The position numbers and the translations under genes were made by a program. Source: Takakia lepidozioides (taxonomy: Eukaryota; Streptophyta; Takakiopsida; Takakiales; Takakiaceae). Taken from it: a stretch of 64,000 bases of DNA. Where the stretch lies: assembly GCA_030704615.1 (NCBI GenBank), contig CM060732.1, positions 64,029,053 to 64,093,052 of the forward strand, in the 5' to 3' direction. This document shows positions 24,988 through 37,020 of this stretch, one piece after another (the stretch's first letter is position 1; each line of letters starts with the position of its first letter). The notes under the pieces were generated by a model. It saw only the letters and a list, made by a program, of their open reading frames with translations. It was not told the DNA's origin and ran no database searches.

Positions 24988-27900
24988 TCACTCTTTGTTC
25001 AAGCCAGAATTGCCATCTGGCTCCTGTTTTGTTACACGGTCAGGAAATGTCTCAAGCACCTGCAACAAGGTGCACAGAATGATGTTAGCTAAGCTTAGCC
25101 AAGTTGTGCCAGACTCTGAATGCTAACAAGCGGGACAGGAAACCCCTATTCTAACCGCAAGGGTAGCCAGGGCCCCAATGCAGGAAAGGTCATGGTGGTG
25201 CACCTTCAGCTTGTGACACCATAAAATGGATCTGCCACTTCCAATTCAACAGTTTCCTCTATTCCATCATTGGCACATATATCTACAAGTAGTACTCATG
25301 TTGACAACTACTTGACACAAGATTTCCTGTGTGCTAATGGATAGGATCTGATGACAGACCTGATAAAGATATAATGATGCAAATGCATCGGTTGCAGCAT
25401 ATAGCAGTTGTTCATCTGACAGTGGGCATTCTTCCCAGTCTCCAGTCCGAATTCTCCCAACTTTCTCTACCTGTTCACACATCTCATGTACAAACCTTTG
25501 GAAGTGTTCCTTATGAATGTGGCTAGGATGTAACTTCCAAGCACATGATCTTGTGGATTGATATCTGGTTTTTCAACACCCCCACCCTTTGTCCTGCCTC
25601 TGGGACCAGCCAGATAGCACTGAGATGCTTCCCCATGGACAACATGGTGATGCTTCAGCAAGGTTTAGGAACAATGGTTCCTGGCAACAACTGAAAACCA
25701 TCCCAACCTTCATTAATTAGGTGGACCCTATTCAATGTACCCATGAACATTCTTTACTAATCAAACTGGATTAGCCACCAGACCTGCTTACAGATCAGCT
25801 CTTCAGTGAGAGAGGACAGGCTCCACTGCTTGTATGTATGTGCGCTATTAGAAGAACCAGTCCCAAGCTTCTGATTGGCCAGAGCAGAGAGGTCCACCAC
25901 ACCTTGTGTGCTGATTTGATAATCTCGTTGCATCTTTGCTGCATCCCCAAAAGCCCCTACTCCCACCTGTAATCCACAGAAACCAGTCTAGCTTTATCGC
26001 TGGAGAAGAAGAATCCTATTTCTGTACTATGATACATGTACAGACAGAGAAAGAGAGAGACTGTACTCAAAAGACGTTGTTTGCCATAGCCTTGTGGCCG
26101 TTGACCCCACCCCCAGTTTGAGAGGAACACAGAGGGAAAGAGAGAGAGAATGAAAAAGGAAACTATTGCATCTGCAGGAGGCCCAAAAGGCCTAAGAAAG
26201 AGACAGGACTCCAGCTCGGATTTAGTAAGCACAATTTCAAACTGCGATCCACACATTCTTACACACTATAAAGATCAGTTAATATACAGGTTTGTCTGAT
26301 TGCTTCGGCATTCAATCCATGCATGCAGTAGACAATCAACACACCAAAGATTAACACATAAGTACAGAAAATACTTCACAAGCTAGGACAGAGGTTATGG
26401 AGGGAGTTGTGATAATATGGCAGTGCTATTGACATGTCGTTATATCCCAAGCTCCACACACACAAATATTTCTTCAGACGCATACCACCAAGGGGCTATG
26501 AGAAGGAGCGCAAGGGAACATAAATCAGCTCAGGAGCAATGCAGTCAGTGAGAAAGAGAAGAGGAGTTGCTGCATATGAAATTGCAGCTACATCTGCATG
26601 CATGCGCTATACAAGATGGATGGTCCATGGATGTCCGTGGAGTGCAGTGTTTTTTTTTTCATTTTTCCAAAATCGCTGGCGGGGCCACATGTGAAGTCTA
26701 TCCAGTGCCCATCTGGCGGGAATAAGGAGGTGGCAAGCTAGAAAAGTGGCTTATATCCCGGATGGCACATTTTAAATGGTCCACGTCTGCAAAATTAGGC
26801 TCCTAATCCTCAACTACTGGCGCTTTTTGGCGAAATTTTCAGATTTTACCCCCCATATTTCCTTTGTACAAGTAGCTGACTCCATTTTCAGGTCGAAATC
26901 TGGCGATTTTTCGCCAGAGAAAAAACACTGGTGGAGTGTGATAGTGACATGCAGACGGATGAGGTAAAGGTGTATAGAGCAGCAGGTACAGCTGATAAGG
27001 AAAAAATCAAGGAGGGGGGGGGTTATGAAAAATAGCAGGTGCAACTTCTGTGCGTGAATAGGGGCCAGGGCAAGAAGTTTGGGTGGCTCTCAGAATCCTT
27101 AAAAACGATAGGAATACTTCACAGTGAAAAAGATGTACAACATGTGTCCCCTCCAAAGAACAACGCTAGGAAGTACCTTGAGGGTGGAAGGATCTTGTAA
27201 GATGGTTGCTAGGGAAGGAGGGATGCCTGAGTGTGCAATATGCATCACATCACATCTGCTACCCTCTGCACACAGCTGCACAACTGCTACTCTCCTTGGA
27301 GCCTCCCCTGCAAATAATGATGCATTTTCATTGGACAAACACCAAACGTATCTCCAACCATGCCTTTATCACCATCCAATCTTTCTCTTCCTCTCCGTTC
27401 CTAACTCCATCTGTGAGTAGCATAACCAGCCTGTGCAAACTACTACAGGAGATGGAAAGGTGCATAGCTATTGTTTGGACTGATCATTGCACATAATTCT
27501 TGCAACTTTTAACTAAAATGCAGCTTGTTGCAACAAAGGGGATGGTGTTGGTTACATTTAAGTAACTAGACAAAGACAGCTTTATCTGATTTGACAGGTA
27601 GGTTACAAGCCCTTCTATGCAAAGGGCAAACAGCCCCGGCCATTGGGCTGCTGGTCTAAAGACCTCCCAAAACATTATCCAGAAGGCACTCCACACCCAA
27701 ACAAGCTGTCCTGTACAGCAGGAGATTCAAACGTTAGCAAGCTTACCCTGTTGGAAAGTGACCTTCCATTCTGTATCAAACCCTATCGGAACTGTACCAA
27801 TCATGATGTCTCTCTTTGCTTTCACAATTTCCGAGAGTTCATTTGCGGCCATTTCCACTTCAGATTCGGTCTTGCTGTACACAATTCGACCCTTGAATTG

Positions 27901-29101
27901 CAACAATCGAGGCTTGCACTTGAGTTTAACTGCGAACAACAGACCTACAATGTGACATTCCTCTTCTACAACATTTTACTGACACCATCTCATGGGGCAG
28001 TTGTAAATTTCTCGCAGTGGCCATAGTGCTAACATTTAAAATACGAATATTTCTGACTCTCGACTCACTTGCATGCATGTGCAAATAAGGTCACAAGTAT
28101 TGAGCCGTACAACTTGAGATGTGGAGCTACATGACATACACTAATTGCATCAAGCATGTAGCTTCCCACATCCATGTTCAAGGAGCTTAATTATTCTCTA
28201 TCCAGTATCCAGTTGGGGCCAAAACTTGGGGGAATGTTTTGTACCTTGACATTGGGCGCTTGCCATTTGCCATTGAACCCATGGTTGAGCTTCTTTAGCC
28301 TGAGCCCAGATAGGGAGCCTCCTGCATGACCTTTTGGCTTGCTCTCTTGATGTCTCCGAGTCTTCTATTGCTCCTGCTTGGCTGTGAAACACCTGCCCAA
28401 AGTAAATGAGAATTTGTGCATAAACTTAGAATACCCCCAAAAGACCCGACAATGGAGGGCAATCCAGTTGACACCGAGGTGGGGTTGCGATAAGTGGTGG
28501 GAGTGGAGACTCTTGAGCAGGGCGATTTAAAGTCCCAAAGTAAGCTGACATTGATTAAGCCTTTCCATGGCATGCTCTAGTCCAGAGCAACTTGCAGCTT
28601 GCCTATTTAAGGCCCACTTTTAAGCCTTCCGTCCCCAGGTGCGAGTGATGACATGCTCCCCTGTAACTGAGTACACAAGCCAGGATCTAGGCATCAATTC
28701 ATTGATCTTGGCTGTTATTCCCTCGCACAAGAAAAAATCGACAGTTCCGACGATAAATTTTGACGAATCTGCTCTATGCAGGCTTCTCACTGATGCAGAG
28801 AACCCCTGACACCGATCAATTCCATAAATGTTTGCAATCTAGCATTGCAAACAACTGTAAACAGCAAACGAACGTGGTCCAACCTGCCTGTGTCACCCTT
28901 GGAGTGCATGCTCGAAGCAATGGCCCAGTCTTTGTCGATGTGGAGCACTTCACCTTGAGAGCCGCCCAAGTCCTTGCACAAACCAGCCGAAGGCTTTGTC
29001 AAAGTCGAAGCTAGCACCTGTTCGATGGCGGCCCATTCTTGAGCATCCACCCACTCCACAGGCACCCTCTGCCCATCTTGCAATGGGTTCAACGATCCCA
29101 T
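24988..29101 (-). CDS. WRNexo: WRN-type 3'-5' exonuclease (DEDDy, DnaQ-like fold)
   Basis: Homologous to the plant stand-alone Werner-syndrome-like exonuclease, which removes nucleotides from DNA 3' ends and is linked to recombination and silencing. Firm exons on the minus strand: 28245-28392, 27747-27929, 27177-27307, 25784-25966, 25360-25470, 24988-25059; their phases agree. Motif I is IGFDTEWKVTFQQG (Asp and Glu of DxE). The next block is VAVVQLCAEGSRCDVMHIAH. Motif II is VGVGAFGDAAKMQRDY, motif III YAATDAFAS (Tyr and Asp of DEDDy). The first exon is less certain: an ATG at 29101 opens MGSLNPLQDGQRVPVEWVDA and resembles the family N-terminus, but its donor (somewhere about 28790-28880) could not be fixed in phase. 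One intron (25967-27176) carries a dispersed repeat copy. Confidence 0.9.
26041..26150 (+). repeat. Dispersed GA-flanked repeat, copy A (intronic)
   Basis: A GA-rich start leads into tgtactcaaaagacgttgtt, then tagccttgtggccgttgacc and cccagtttgagaggaacaca, ending in another GA tract. The same order of blocks is found at 30.8, 31.2 and 44.1-44.4 kb. It lies in an intron of the exonuclease gene, on the strand opposite to its transcription. Confidence 0.8.
26899..26918. repeat. Short perfect hairpin in exonuclease intron
   Basis: The sequence tctggcgatttttcgccaga is a perfect 8 bp stem with a 4 base loop. Similar ctggcg blocks occur at about 26670 and 26816, so it may belong to a decayed element. 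No function is claimed. Confidence 0.4.
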
Positions 29102-29502
29102 CCGTGCTAGGTCAAAGTGAAAGACGCATGGAAACCTTTCACCCAGCTCCTGTTTGCAACCACTGTCTCACGCAGGCACGACCAGTCTTGGAAGTCCACA
29201 AAATCTCAGTTAGTCTGAACTTCAGCCTCTAGTTTTGCATCTAGCACCCCATCCACCGGCTTTGGAGGTTCGTAAAGGCAGCATGCACTTCTGAATCTAA
29301 AGTGGGTGTCGAGGGATTTGCAAAGGAAACATGCACATTTCCCGCGCTGTGACTCACATTCAAATGTAGCACGACATAGTACCTTAGCTGCCTACATTCT
29401 GTTTATTATTAGGGTACACTCACTCTTGTGAGGCTGTCGTTGTTTGTGCTCTTAACAAACAAATCTGCATGCTTTGTAGGTGAGCAACCCGGCACTGCTG
29501 CC
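29102..29502. promoter_or_regulatory. Head-to-head intergenic region, exonuclease and LRR genes
   Basis: About 400 bp separate the proposed start of the exonuclease gene (29101, minus) from the ATG of the LRR gene (29503, plus). Both promoters must fit here or extend into the neighbour's leader, so a shared bidirectional promoter is likely. No TATA box or named element was singled out with confidence. Confidence 0.5.
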
Positions 29503-32500
29503 ATGGTGCGGCTTACTGCAGCGCTCATTTCAGCGCTACACGATGGAGAAGACCTGGCCACCATTCACACTCTTACTCTGCCACACCGCGACTTTGATCA
29601 GGTGGTTGTCGTCTCAGTAGAAACCAAATGACGGATGCTGCTAGTCTCAATGTATCGTGGTTGTGCAAGGAGGGTTTTGGGTTTTGGGATATGTAGAGAA
29701 CACGCTTTTGTTCTGAAGCCAATAACGTTTATTAACATCTGTGGCATGTTTGGTGGTGGTCCTAATTCAATGAGATGTAGGGTGTGACCAGGTTGCGGGC
29801 CTGGAGGTTTGCGAGAGATTGACACGCCTGGACATCTCGGACAATCGGCTGAAAAATCTCGAGGTTTCTTTTGGCTTGTTTTGTTTGGAATTGTGGGAAT
29901 ATTATGCTTTCTTTCTCCTTCTGCTTGGACCTTGTAAAACAGAGCTGCTGATGAAGAAACTCGAATACATAGGCTAGAAAGATTGGCATCTCAATATGTC
30001 CTAGATTGCGGATATCTCTACTAAGTTGTGGATTTTACTTTGCAGAGTGTGTCCATGTGCACGAGCCTGAAATGGCTCTCTGTTGCAGGCAATGGGTTGA
30101 GCAGCCTAAAGGGAGTAGAATCTCTTTCCAAACTCACAGTGCGTCCACTTTCCTTACTCCACGCTCTACATATATAAGAGGCAGGGGTTGAGAAAGACCA
30201 TGTGTGGGCCAATCTAAGAAATTGGGGTCAAGTCTTTTGTCTTTCTGAAGAGAGGTGCCCGAGAGGTGGTCCTCTGCGCTGTGAGCGTTCACATAGTCAA
30301 TTGCTCTAAATTAGTAATGGGGTCTCACTGGCTAGTTCTGGTGGGGATTTTATTTGAAAATCCGAGGAAGTATATCGATTTGTGGCATTGAGCCGCTGTT
30401 ACCACTTGCGATAGCGTCTTGTTAGAGACACAAGTGTTCCATTGTGACGCGGTAGAGAATGAGCTAATTGTGGTGATGGTATATGGGTGGAGGTTCTCAA
30501 TGGCAGTCGCAATGCTCTTTCGTCCATCTCTGAGGTGGCCAGCCTTGTGAACCTGCGTGCACTTATTCTCAATAGTGAGTCCACGGCCTCTGCTTTTCTT
30601 TGTTTGTAGCCCTAATGCACATCATAGTGGTCAAGGAAGAAAGAAATTTTCGTCCACAGAGAGCTTATGTAACAGAATGTTAGGTGCGTGGGCCCCCTTA
30701 CAACCATGCCCCACCGCAACCCAAGAAAAACTAATTCAACATCCAGTGATGTCCAAGTTGGATGGCCTCTGGTATATACACCACAAGGCAACAGAGAGAG
30801 TGAGAGAATGTGTTCATTAGACGGTGCTTGCTGTAGCCTTGTGGCCATACACCCCGAGCCCAGTTTTGGCAGTACAAGAGGGAACAGACACTACAGTTGG
30901 GAGGGGCTCACTCCAGTAGTGTGACTTACCTTCATATGAACAATTAGTTCAGGGATTCGTGATCTCCTCTAGAAAGCCTTCCACACAAGCATCAATCGGC
31001 TGTGTGTGAGCTGCCCAGCAATTAGCCCTTGGCCAGTCAGCCTCGAGATTTTGAAAGTTGGTGAACAAAGGTGCAGGGACTACGTTCTCAATGGTCCTTA
31101 AGAGTGTCGTTCTCTGATGAGAATATCCTGGACATTGTATCAGAGATATTGGATATATGTATGCAGAGAGAGAGAATGTCCGTTTGGTGTAGTCTTGTGG
31201 CCATAGACCCAGTCCCCAGTTTGGAGAGAGAATGTACTCATAAGAGGTTGTTTGCCGTAGCCTTGTGGAGAGAGAGAGAGAGAGAGAGAAATTAATTGAC
31301 CCTTCCCTGGAAGATGTGCGACTAACTTGCAACGGTGCTCAGGAACAACTAATTACAATGACATGCAGTTTGATTTGATTTGAACATGGTGTCAGTGCAG
31401 ACAATTACATCGCTACTGTGTGCCGCCTTGATGGCCTCACCAATCTGAACACCCTAGGTACTTGTCAAAGTCCCTCCAGTGTCCTTTACCTTTAAATGTT
31501 GGCATTGCGGCACTCCCAGTGCTTTCAGAAGATGATCTAGGGGAATTGAAAGGGGGAGAAGGGCCCTGGTTTTGTGGGAGAAGGTGGTTTTGAGTGTGGT
31601 TCATTGTATGTCTAGTGGCAGCAAGAGGTTGGGCGGTTTGAGGAAGGGGCTCTGAGACAAAGGGTGGGGTGGTTGGCAGTGTTATCACACAACCCCATTC
31701 GTGAGTTGGGAAAGTCTGCAGTCAAGCTGACATCGCTCTCAAAGGTTTGATTAAGCAGTATCATGCCTAGTTGTGCCTAGTATCAACCGCTTTCTCCTTC
31801 AGTGACCCGAGTCTCCTACTTACGGCATAAGCAGCTGGTAGACTCTTCTTCACATTTGGCAGCCTGTTTTCATATTTCAAGAGGTGTTCATGACAGCTTG
31901 TAAGATGTCTGCACAGCTTGGGGCTCTGTTTTGTGTTGCTGATAGTTTTAAGCTGACTGTTTTTGGTATGTGTGGTGCTTGTGTGCCAATGTACTGTATT
32001 GGACCAGCTTTCACTGTCACATTGTCGAATTCAGCTTCTGGGTTCCTCTCTGAAGCGTTGTGTAGCATTGGAAGAGCTTCGTCTTGCCCACAACCAGCTT
32101 TCGGTATGTAGGTCATGCTTCTAACTGGTGTGAAATCAGCCATGCATAACTGTTATTGATCTTCATCTTTGGTAGCCAATTTGGATAATAGCTCTTTGTC
32201 GAATTCGGAGTTTATATTTGCGCATATCAACAATTCTGAGTGAGTAGGAATGCACAGTTAATGGAAGTGAAGGGGTGGTCGGCAGGAGGTGCCCAAGGAC
32301 ATGGAGAAGAACGGACGATTGCGAATCCTTGATCTTGGGAGCAACCACCTGCGTAGTTGGCCTAATCTGCAGGTTTGTGATGGTCTTTCTTTGCGAACCC
32401 TTGATTATTGGTTAAGTTCTGGGGTACACGGCAAATGAGTTACACCACAAATGGCCAGGGATTTTTGCATCCATAACCTGAAACATAAGTCAGACCCTGG

Positions 32501-33209
32501 TTGGGACACCACCATGGGTGTTTGGATGGCTTACACAGAATGGTTGTTTGGTGACAGGTGCTGGGCATTTTACACGCCTTGACGAACCTGAATTTGCGGG
32601 GCAACCCAGTTTGCTCAGAAGCTCAGTATGAGGTTGAGGTACATACGGCCCACCTGCTTTGCTTTGCCTGGTTTGGCTTCCTGTTTTTGAAATCAGGAGA
32701 ACACAGTTGTAAGCAGTTTTACGTTTGTGAATCAGGTGAAAAGATTAGTACCAAAGCTGCAGATTTTGGACGGCCACCCTCTGCAACCTAATCACGAGAA
32801 GCAGCCATCATCAAAGAAAAAGTCTCCCAAGTCTACAGCGGGCTCCAATGTGGATGGTATAGGAAAGCCAGTGAAAAAGCTGCTCAAGCGTGAAGCAGTG
32901 GAAGTCCCCGGCAGTAAACAGCTGGTTTCAGATTTCATACCTCCAGTTAAGAAGGTCAAAGTGAATGGAACCCCATCTAAGCCACAAGAAGACTCTGGTG
33001 TGGTTGCTATTATCAGTGGGAAAGTAAGAAAGCAGGCTAGCAGCTGGAAAAGCAAGCTTGGTACTGCCTTGCTGACTGGAATGGCAGAAACAGAGATCGG
33101 CCTAGGCGGCCCCTCAACATGGGATACCCCAACAGCAGTGGAGCCGACTGACAAGACCACACTACCTAGTAAAGGCTATTCTCGTTGGCAACTGAAAAGT
33201 GCTCGGTAA
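29503..33209 (+). CDS. Leucine-rich repeat protein (SDS22-like LRR, At5g22320-type)
   Basis: Exons: 29503-29601, 29792-29863, 30046-30138, 30493-30574, 31401-31457, 31680-31744, 32035-32103, 32286-32372, 32558-32638, 32736-33209; about 392 residues. Each of exons 2-9 encodes roughly one 22-residue LRR: LTRLDISDNRLKNLE, LKWLSVAGNGLSSL, LVNLRALILN, LVLSHNPIRELG, LEELRLAHNQLS, LRILDLGSNHLRSWPNL, LTNLNLRGNPVC. The last exon is an LRR cap (LQILDGHPLQP) followed by a lysine-rich tail typical of nuclear or nucleolar proteins (PSSKKKSPKS, KPVKKLLKRE). SDS22-like LRRs bind protein partners; the partner here is unknown. By comparison with the Arabidopsis homologue, about 11 residues are missing between the exons ending at 31744 and starting at 32035, so a short exon was probably not found. 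Introns hold repeat copies B and C. Confidence 0.87.
30791..30933 (+). repeat. Dispersed GA-flanked repeat, copy B (intronic)
   Basis: Same block order as copy A: GA tract, a diverged tgtactcata-type block, gtagccttgtggccatacac, cccagttttggcagtacaag, then a 3' part ggctcactccagtagtgtga ending in cttacctt. The 3' part is shared with the copy at 44.2 kb. It lies in an LRR-gene intron. Confidence 0.78.
31164..31290 (+). repeat. Dispersed GA-flanked repeat, copies C1 and C2 in tandem (intronic)
   Basis: Two partial units sit head to tail, each with a GA tract, a block related to tgtactcataagaggttgtt and the tagccttgtgg core, followed by a pure GA tract to about 31290. They lie in the same LRR-gene intron as copy B. 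Confidence 0.78.
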
Positions 33210-34190
33210 TCCTCAGGATACGACATCCCGTGTTGTGGGACAATACACAGCTCAGTAGAAAGCCTGAGCAACACCAAGCTGCTCTGCTGCTCCACCCTGT
33301 TCTAGTCTGAATCTATTCACCTTCTGAGAATGTTGCTTGCAAATATCCTCCGGATTGATCTCTGCACATAAGCCACAAGAGTGGTGGATACAATGTTGTA
33401 AGCTACTTTGACCCAAGGCAGAGAGTTAGAGAGAGAGAGGGACAGAGAGAGAGGTGGACTTCAGGAAGCACGCCTTTCAGATCATTCCATAGTGTTTTTT
33501 GTAAAAAGTCACATGACGTTTACTAATATGTGAATTTTGTTTTTGGTTTTTTTTTTTCTAAAGAAGGGGAGTTATTCAGACAACTATTGTCAAATAATAT
33601 CAAAAAAATACATTAAAAAACAATTAGCTACATAGGAACTTGCGTTAGCTTCCAAACGAGAACTTCACTTTCCACAAGTAAAAGTGCACGACCAGCGGTT
33701 CTCAACACGGACCGGGGGTTCACTCGTAACTCCGTCCGACAGTTTGGACGGAAGTAGACGGCTCCGACGGCGCTGCTTCAGGGGGTCCGTCGCGGACGGG
33801 CAGCTCAAGGGAAAGTACATGTTCGTGTACGCACGGATAAAAACAATACCTAATAAATACCGAAAATACAATTTACACGCACCGGCCAATTAGTATATTG
33901 AGTGACGGGGGAGGGGCGGGTGCCAGCTCGCGACCCGGCCCGGGCGGGCCGTGCTTCGGTAGTGTCGCCGGTCCGGCGATGCAACCGAGACGGAGCGGAC
34001 GTACGATGGTTTGGTGTGGAGACAGACAAAGAGGGCGTGCGTGCCTGCTGTGCTCTCTTGTGTGCGCGCCCCTGCATTAATCCCTGCAACGAAGACAAGG
34101 TGCAAGAGGAAGAAGAAGAAGAAGAAGAGGAAGAGAAGGAGGAGGAATTATTACCGAGCTGCGGAGTAGGGAGGAGGAAGGAAGGAGAAC
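33210..34190. other. Intergenic region and BCCP 5' leader
   Basis: About 1 kb from the LRR stop to the BCCP start. It has an AT-rich stretch near 33540-33640 and a GC-rich stretch near 33900-34020. A long purine-rich run of gaagaag/gaggaag units at about 34107-34146 is likely in the BCCP 5' untranslated leader. No other gene is supported; GC-rich open frames on both strands look like chance. Confidence 0.45.
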
Positions 34191-37020
34191 ATGGCGGCAG
34201 CTGCAGCAGCGGCTGCAGCGGCTGTGAGCGTGAGTGGCTTCACTTCGGCGTCAGGAGTGAGGGCCGTGCAAGGGCCGAGAGCACATTTGGCGTCGGCCAG
34301 GCCGGCGCAGCAGGCTGCTTTGCCCCGGCTGCTGGCAGTGTCCAGCTTCCTTGGCACGGGAGTGGATCGGGCGGGAAGTCGTGTCTCCAATGTGAGTCAG
34401 TGAGTAAGTGAGTTGAATGAATGTGTGGTCTAATAAGTGGCAGGGGCGAGAGGAAGGATGTAGGTGATAGTTGCGGTGCTTGCGAGTGCTGGCATGTGTT
34501 TGATGGACGATGATGTTTGCGATTCCTGCCAGGGGATGGCATCCCCTGGGAAGGGGAAGGTGCAGTGAATCTGTCATATACCGTTCTTCTGGGGAGGAGG
34601 TGTCGTGTTATGCAATACGGCATCTACATTTTCACAAGTTTTTCCTATTTTATCAGTCGCGCCTTACAAGCGCTTATGGTTTCGAAGTTATAGTGCATTG
34701 GTCTGAAACTTCATGTTTGCTCAGCATGGATAGATTGGTGAGGTGGATGCCCTACCCTGCGCTTGTGTCCAGGTTGCCGTGGATGCCAGCCCCTTGCCGA
34801 CATATGCGGAGGTTGCTGTGGATGGCACACCTAACTCGGCTGCGACAAAGCTTGAAGCACCCCTTGTCCTGGACGAGGAGCCCGCCACTTCTGAGCCTCC
34901 CATTTCCGCTCCTGCTCTTGAGGCGACTGTCTCTGCGTTCATGACTGACGTTGCTAACTTGGTCAAGTAAGTGGACTATGTGGAGTTTGTGCTCGATGTT
35001 CTTTGTTTGGATTGCAAACTTTGTTGTGATCGAACATGATCAACAATCTAAATCCTTGAAAAGTGGGGAGCAACGTATGTATGAGAAGCCTGCATAAAAT
35101 CACTTTGTACTTAGTTGCCAATTACTGGCTGTGGGGATGATTCCCGATGAGGTATATTCTACTTATCTGTTGTACTACCACTACATCTGGACAGATGTAG
35201 CAGTAGTTTATCCTTGTATGAGCAATGAATTGTAATTAGGTTTCTCTTGGTATTCAAAAGGCCCTGGTTCAATGGTTTCTGAAGTTCTGCAGATCTTGTA
35301 ACATACTAAATATTGTTCTGCTAATAATACAAAAAACATAGGGACTGCTTTGTGTTCACCATGGCTTCCTCATGATGATGGTGCAGGCTTGTAGACTCCA
35401 GAGACATCGTTGAGCTAGAGCTTAAGCACAAGGATTATGAACTGCTGATCCGCAAGAAGGAAGCCCTTCCACCTCCCCCAGCCCCTCCTCAGATGTCCTT
35501 CCCAGGCCCCCATGTCATGGCCCACACATCATTCCCGGGCTTTGCACCCCCCCCCCCCCCTCCTGCTCCTGCTGATTTGGCACCAACCCCTGCAGCTCCA
35601 GTGGCACCACCTGCTGCTGAGCATCCACCCATGCTCTCCCCTATGGCTGGCACCTTCTACCGGAGTCCTGCCCCCGGTGAATCTGCTTTTGTGAAGGTGA
35701 GCTGATAATTCTCCTGTTGTCTCTCCATTTGTGTCTCTGTCCTTCAGTGGTAAGTACATCAATTCCTGGCCATTGCAGCAATGCAAAAGGATCAGACTCC
35801 TCTGCTTGATTGCGATGCACGCTCGTCCGTTGCCACTGGCCCTGAATTTGTACAGCTTGAAAAGGGATTCTTGTATAAAGGATACGCCGACTGTTGTCTT
35901 GCACATCAACTCACCATGCATTAACATTGTGGTGGACGTTGCTGTTCTTGGATGGTTGCTTCACAGGTTGGAGACAAGATCACAAAAGGGCAAGTTTTGT
36001 GCATTGTTGAAGCCATGAAGCTGATGAACGAGATTGAGGTGAGTAATGCCCTTGGTACAGACACGGATGCAGAGAGACAAAAGAGACTGCTGTACAAGCT
36101 GGTTGGCTAGAAAAAGCACATTGTTGATTCGAGCTTTGCTGCCATAGACAGATAGTTTGTGTGACATTGCCACCAAGAAGTTTACCACTGATGCCCAAAC
36201 ATAACTTGGAGCCATTGGGCAGCAAAATCTTGTTGCACTGATGCCCACTATGCAGAATGTCTGTGCTTAAACCTTCCCTGGTAGCTGTGTCACAGCTCCC
36301 TTGGTGCTTTAACGTGGTGAATCTTCGCCACCCCATCCCATTGGATGGTTTGGTTCTCCTCTAGTGATTTTCAAATAGTTGTGTTGGCAGACTCCCTTGG
36401 AATTCTTTTTAATTGCTTTATGCATCTGTGTTTCTCAGGCTGACCAATCAGGAACTATTCTTGACATTCTTGCGGAAGATGGGAAGCCCGTGTCTATTGA
36501 AACTGTATGCACTTCAACCTAGCTTGCCTTTCTTTGACGTTGAACTATATTGCTGCAAACCCTTGTGGACACAACTGCTCTTATCATTTTTATAAGCTGC
36601 CTCACGATTAATCCACTCATTTGCAATAAGAATGTCCACTGATCATGTAGAGACGATTCATGTATATTATCTGGTAGTTCGTGCATGCGTATTTGGCTGG
36701 CCCTCAAAGAGTCTTGTGAAGTCTTCTATTGGTTTGTTTGCTCAACTAGCATGTCTCCATCAAGGTGCTGCCTAATCAACAGGTGATTTAGAGGGTATTC
36801 TTTACACAGAACAGCTCCGCTTGCCTTGCTCATGGGCATTTGATTTTATTGTCTGCATGGAAATTGGCTGGTCAAAATAAATTGTCAAGATTGCTTTCCC
36901 ATATTTTGTTTGCAGGATGGCCCTGGGAGAGGAATCAATAACAAATTGAGACAGTTTACTGATAGCTTGTATGTGGTTCATGTGTGGTGCCTGCAGCCCC
37001 TCTTTGTGATCAAACCGTGA
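34191..37020 (+). CDS. BCCP: Plastid biotin carboxyl carrier protein of acetyl-CoA carboxylase
   Basis: BCCP carries the biotin that is carboxylated and passed to acetyl-CoA, the first committed step of plastid fatty acid synthesis. Exons: 34191-34391, 34773-34966, 35387-35696, 35967-36038, 36439-36504, 36997-37020; phases close and give about 288 residues. Exon 1 starts with a poly-alanine run and reads as a chloroplast transit peptide. Exon 2 is Ala/Pro/acidic rich and ends in FMTDVANLVK. Exon 3 has LVDSRDIVELELKHKDYELL, then a Pro/Ala linker, then PMLSPMAGTFYRSPAPGESA. Exon 4 carries the biotinylation site EAMKLMNEIE, with Lys as the acceptor. Exons 5-6 finish the lipoyl/biotin domain (DQSGTILDILAEDGKPVS, then PLFVIKP). 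The linker is coded partly by a run of 14 C at 35547-35560. Partners (biotin carboxylase, carboxyltransferase) are not in this window. Confidence 0.95.

Noticed and set aside
34251-34577. Minus-strand open frame opposite BCCP exon 1
   Set aside because: It is antisense to a firm gene and is composed of His/Pro/Ser-rich low-complexity sequence.
33890-34623. Several overlapping GC-rich open frames on both strands around the BCCP first exon
   Set aside because: They are low-complexity shadows of the leader and transit-peptide exon and show no domain.
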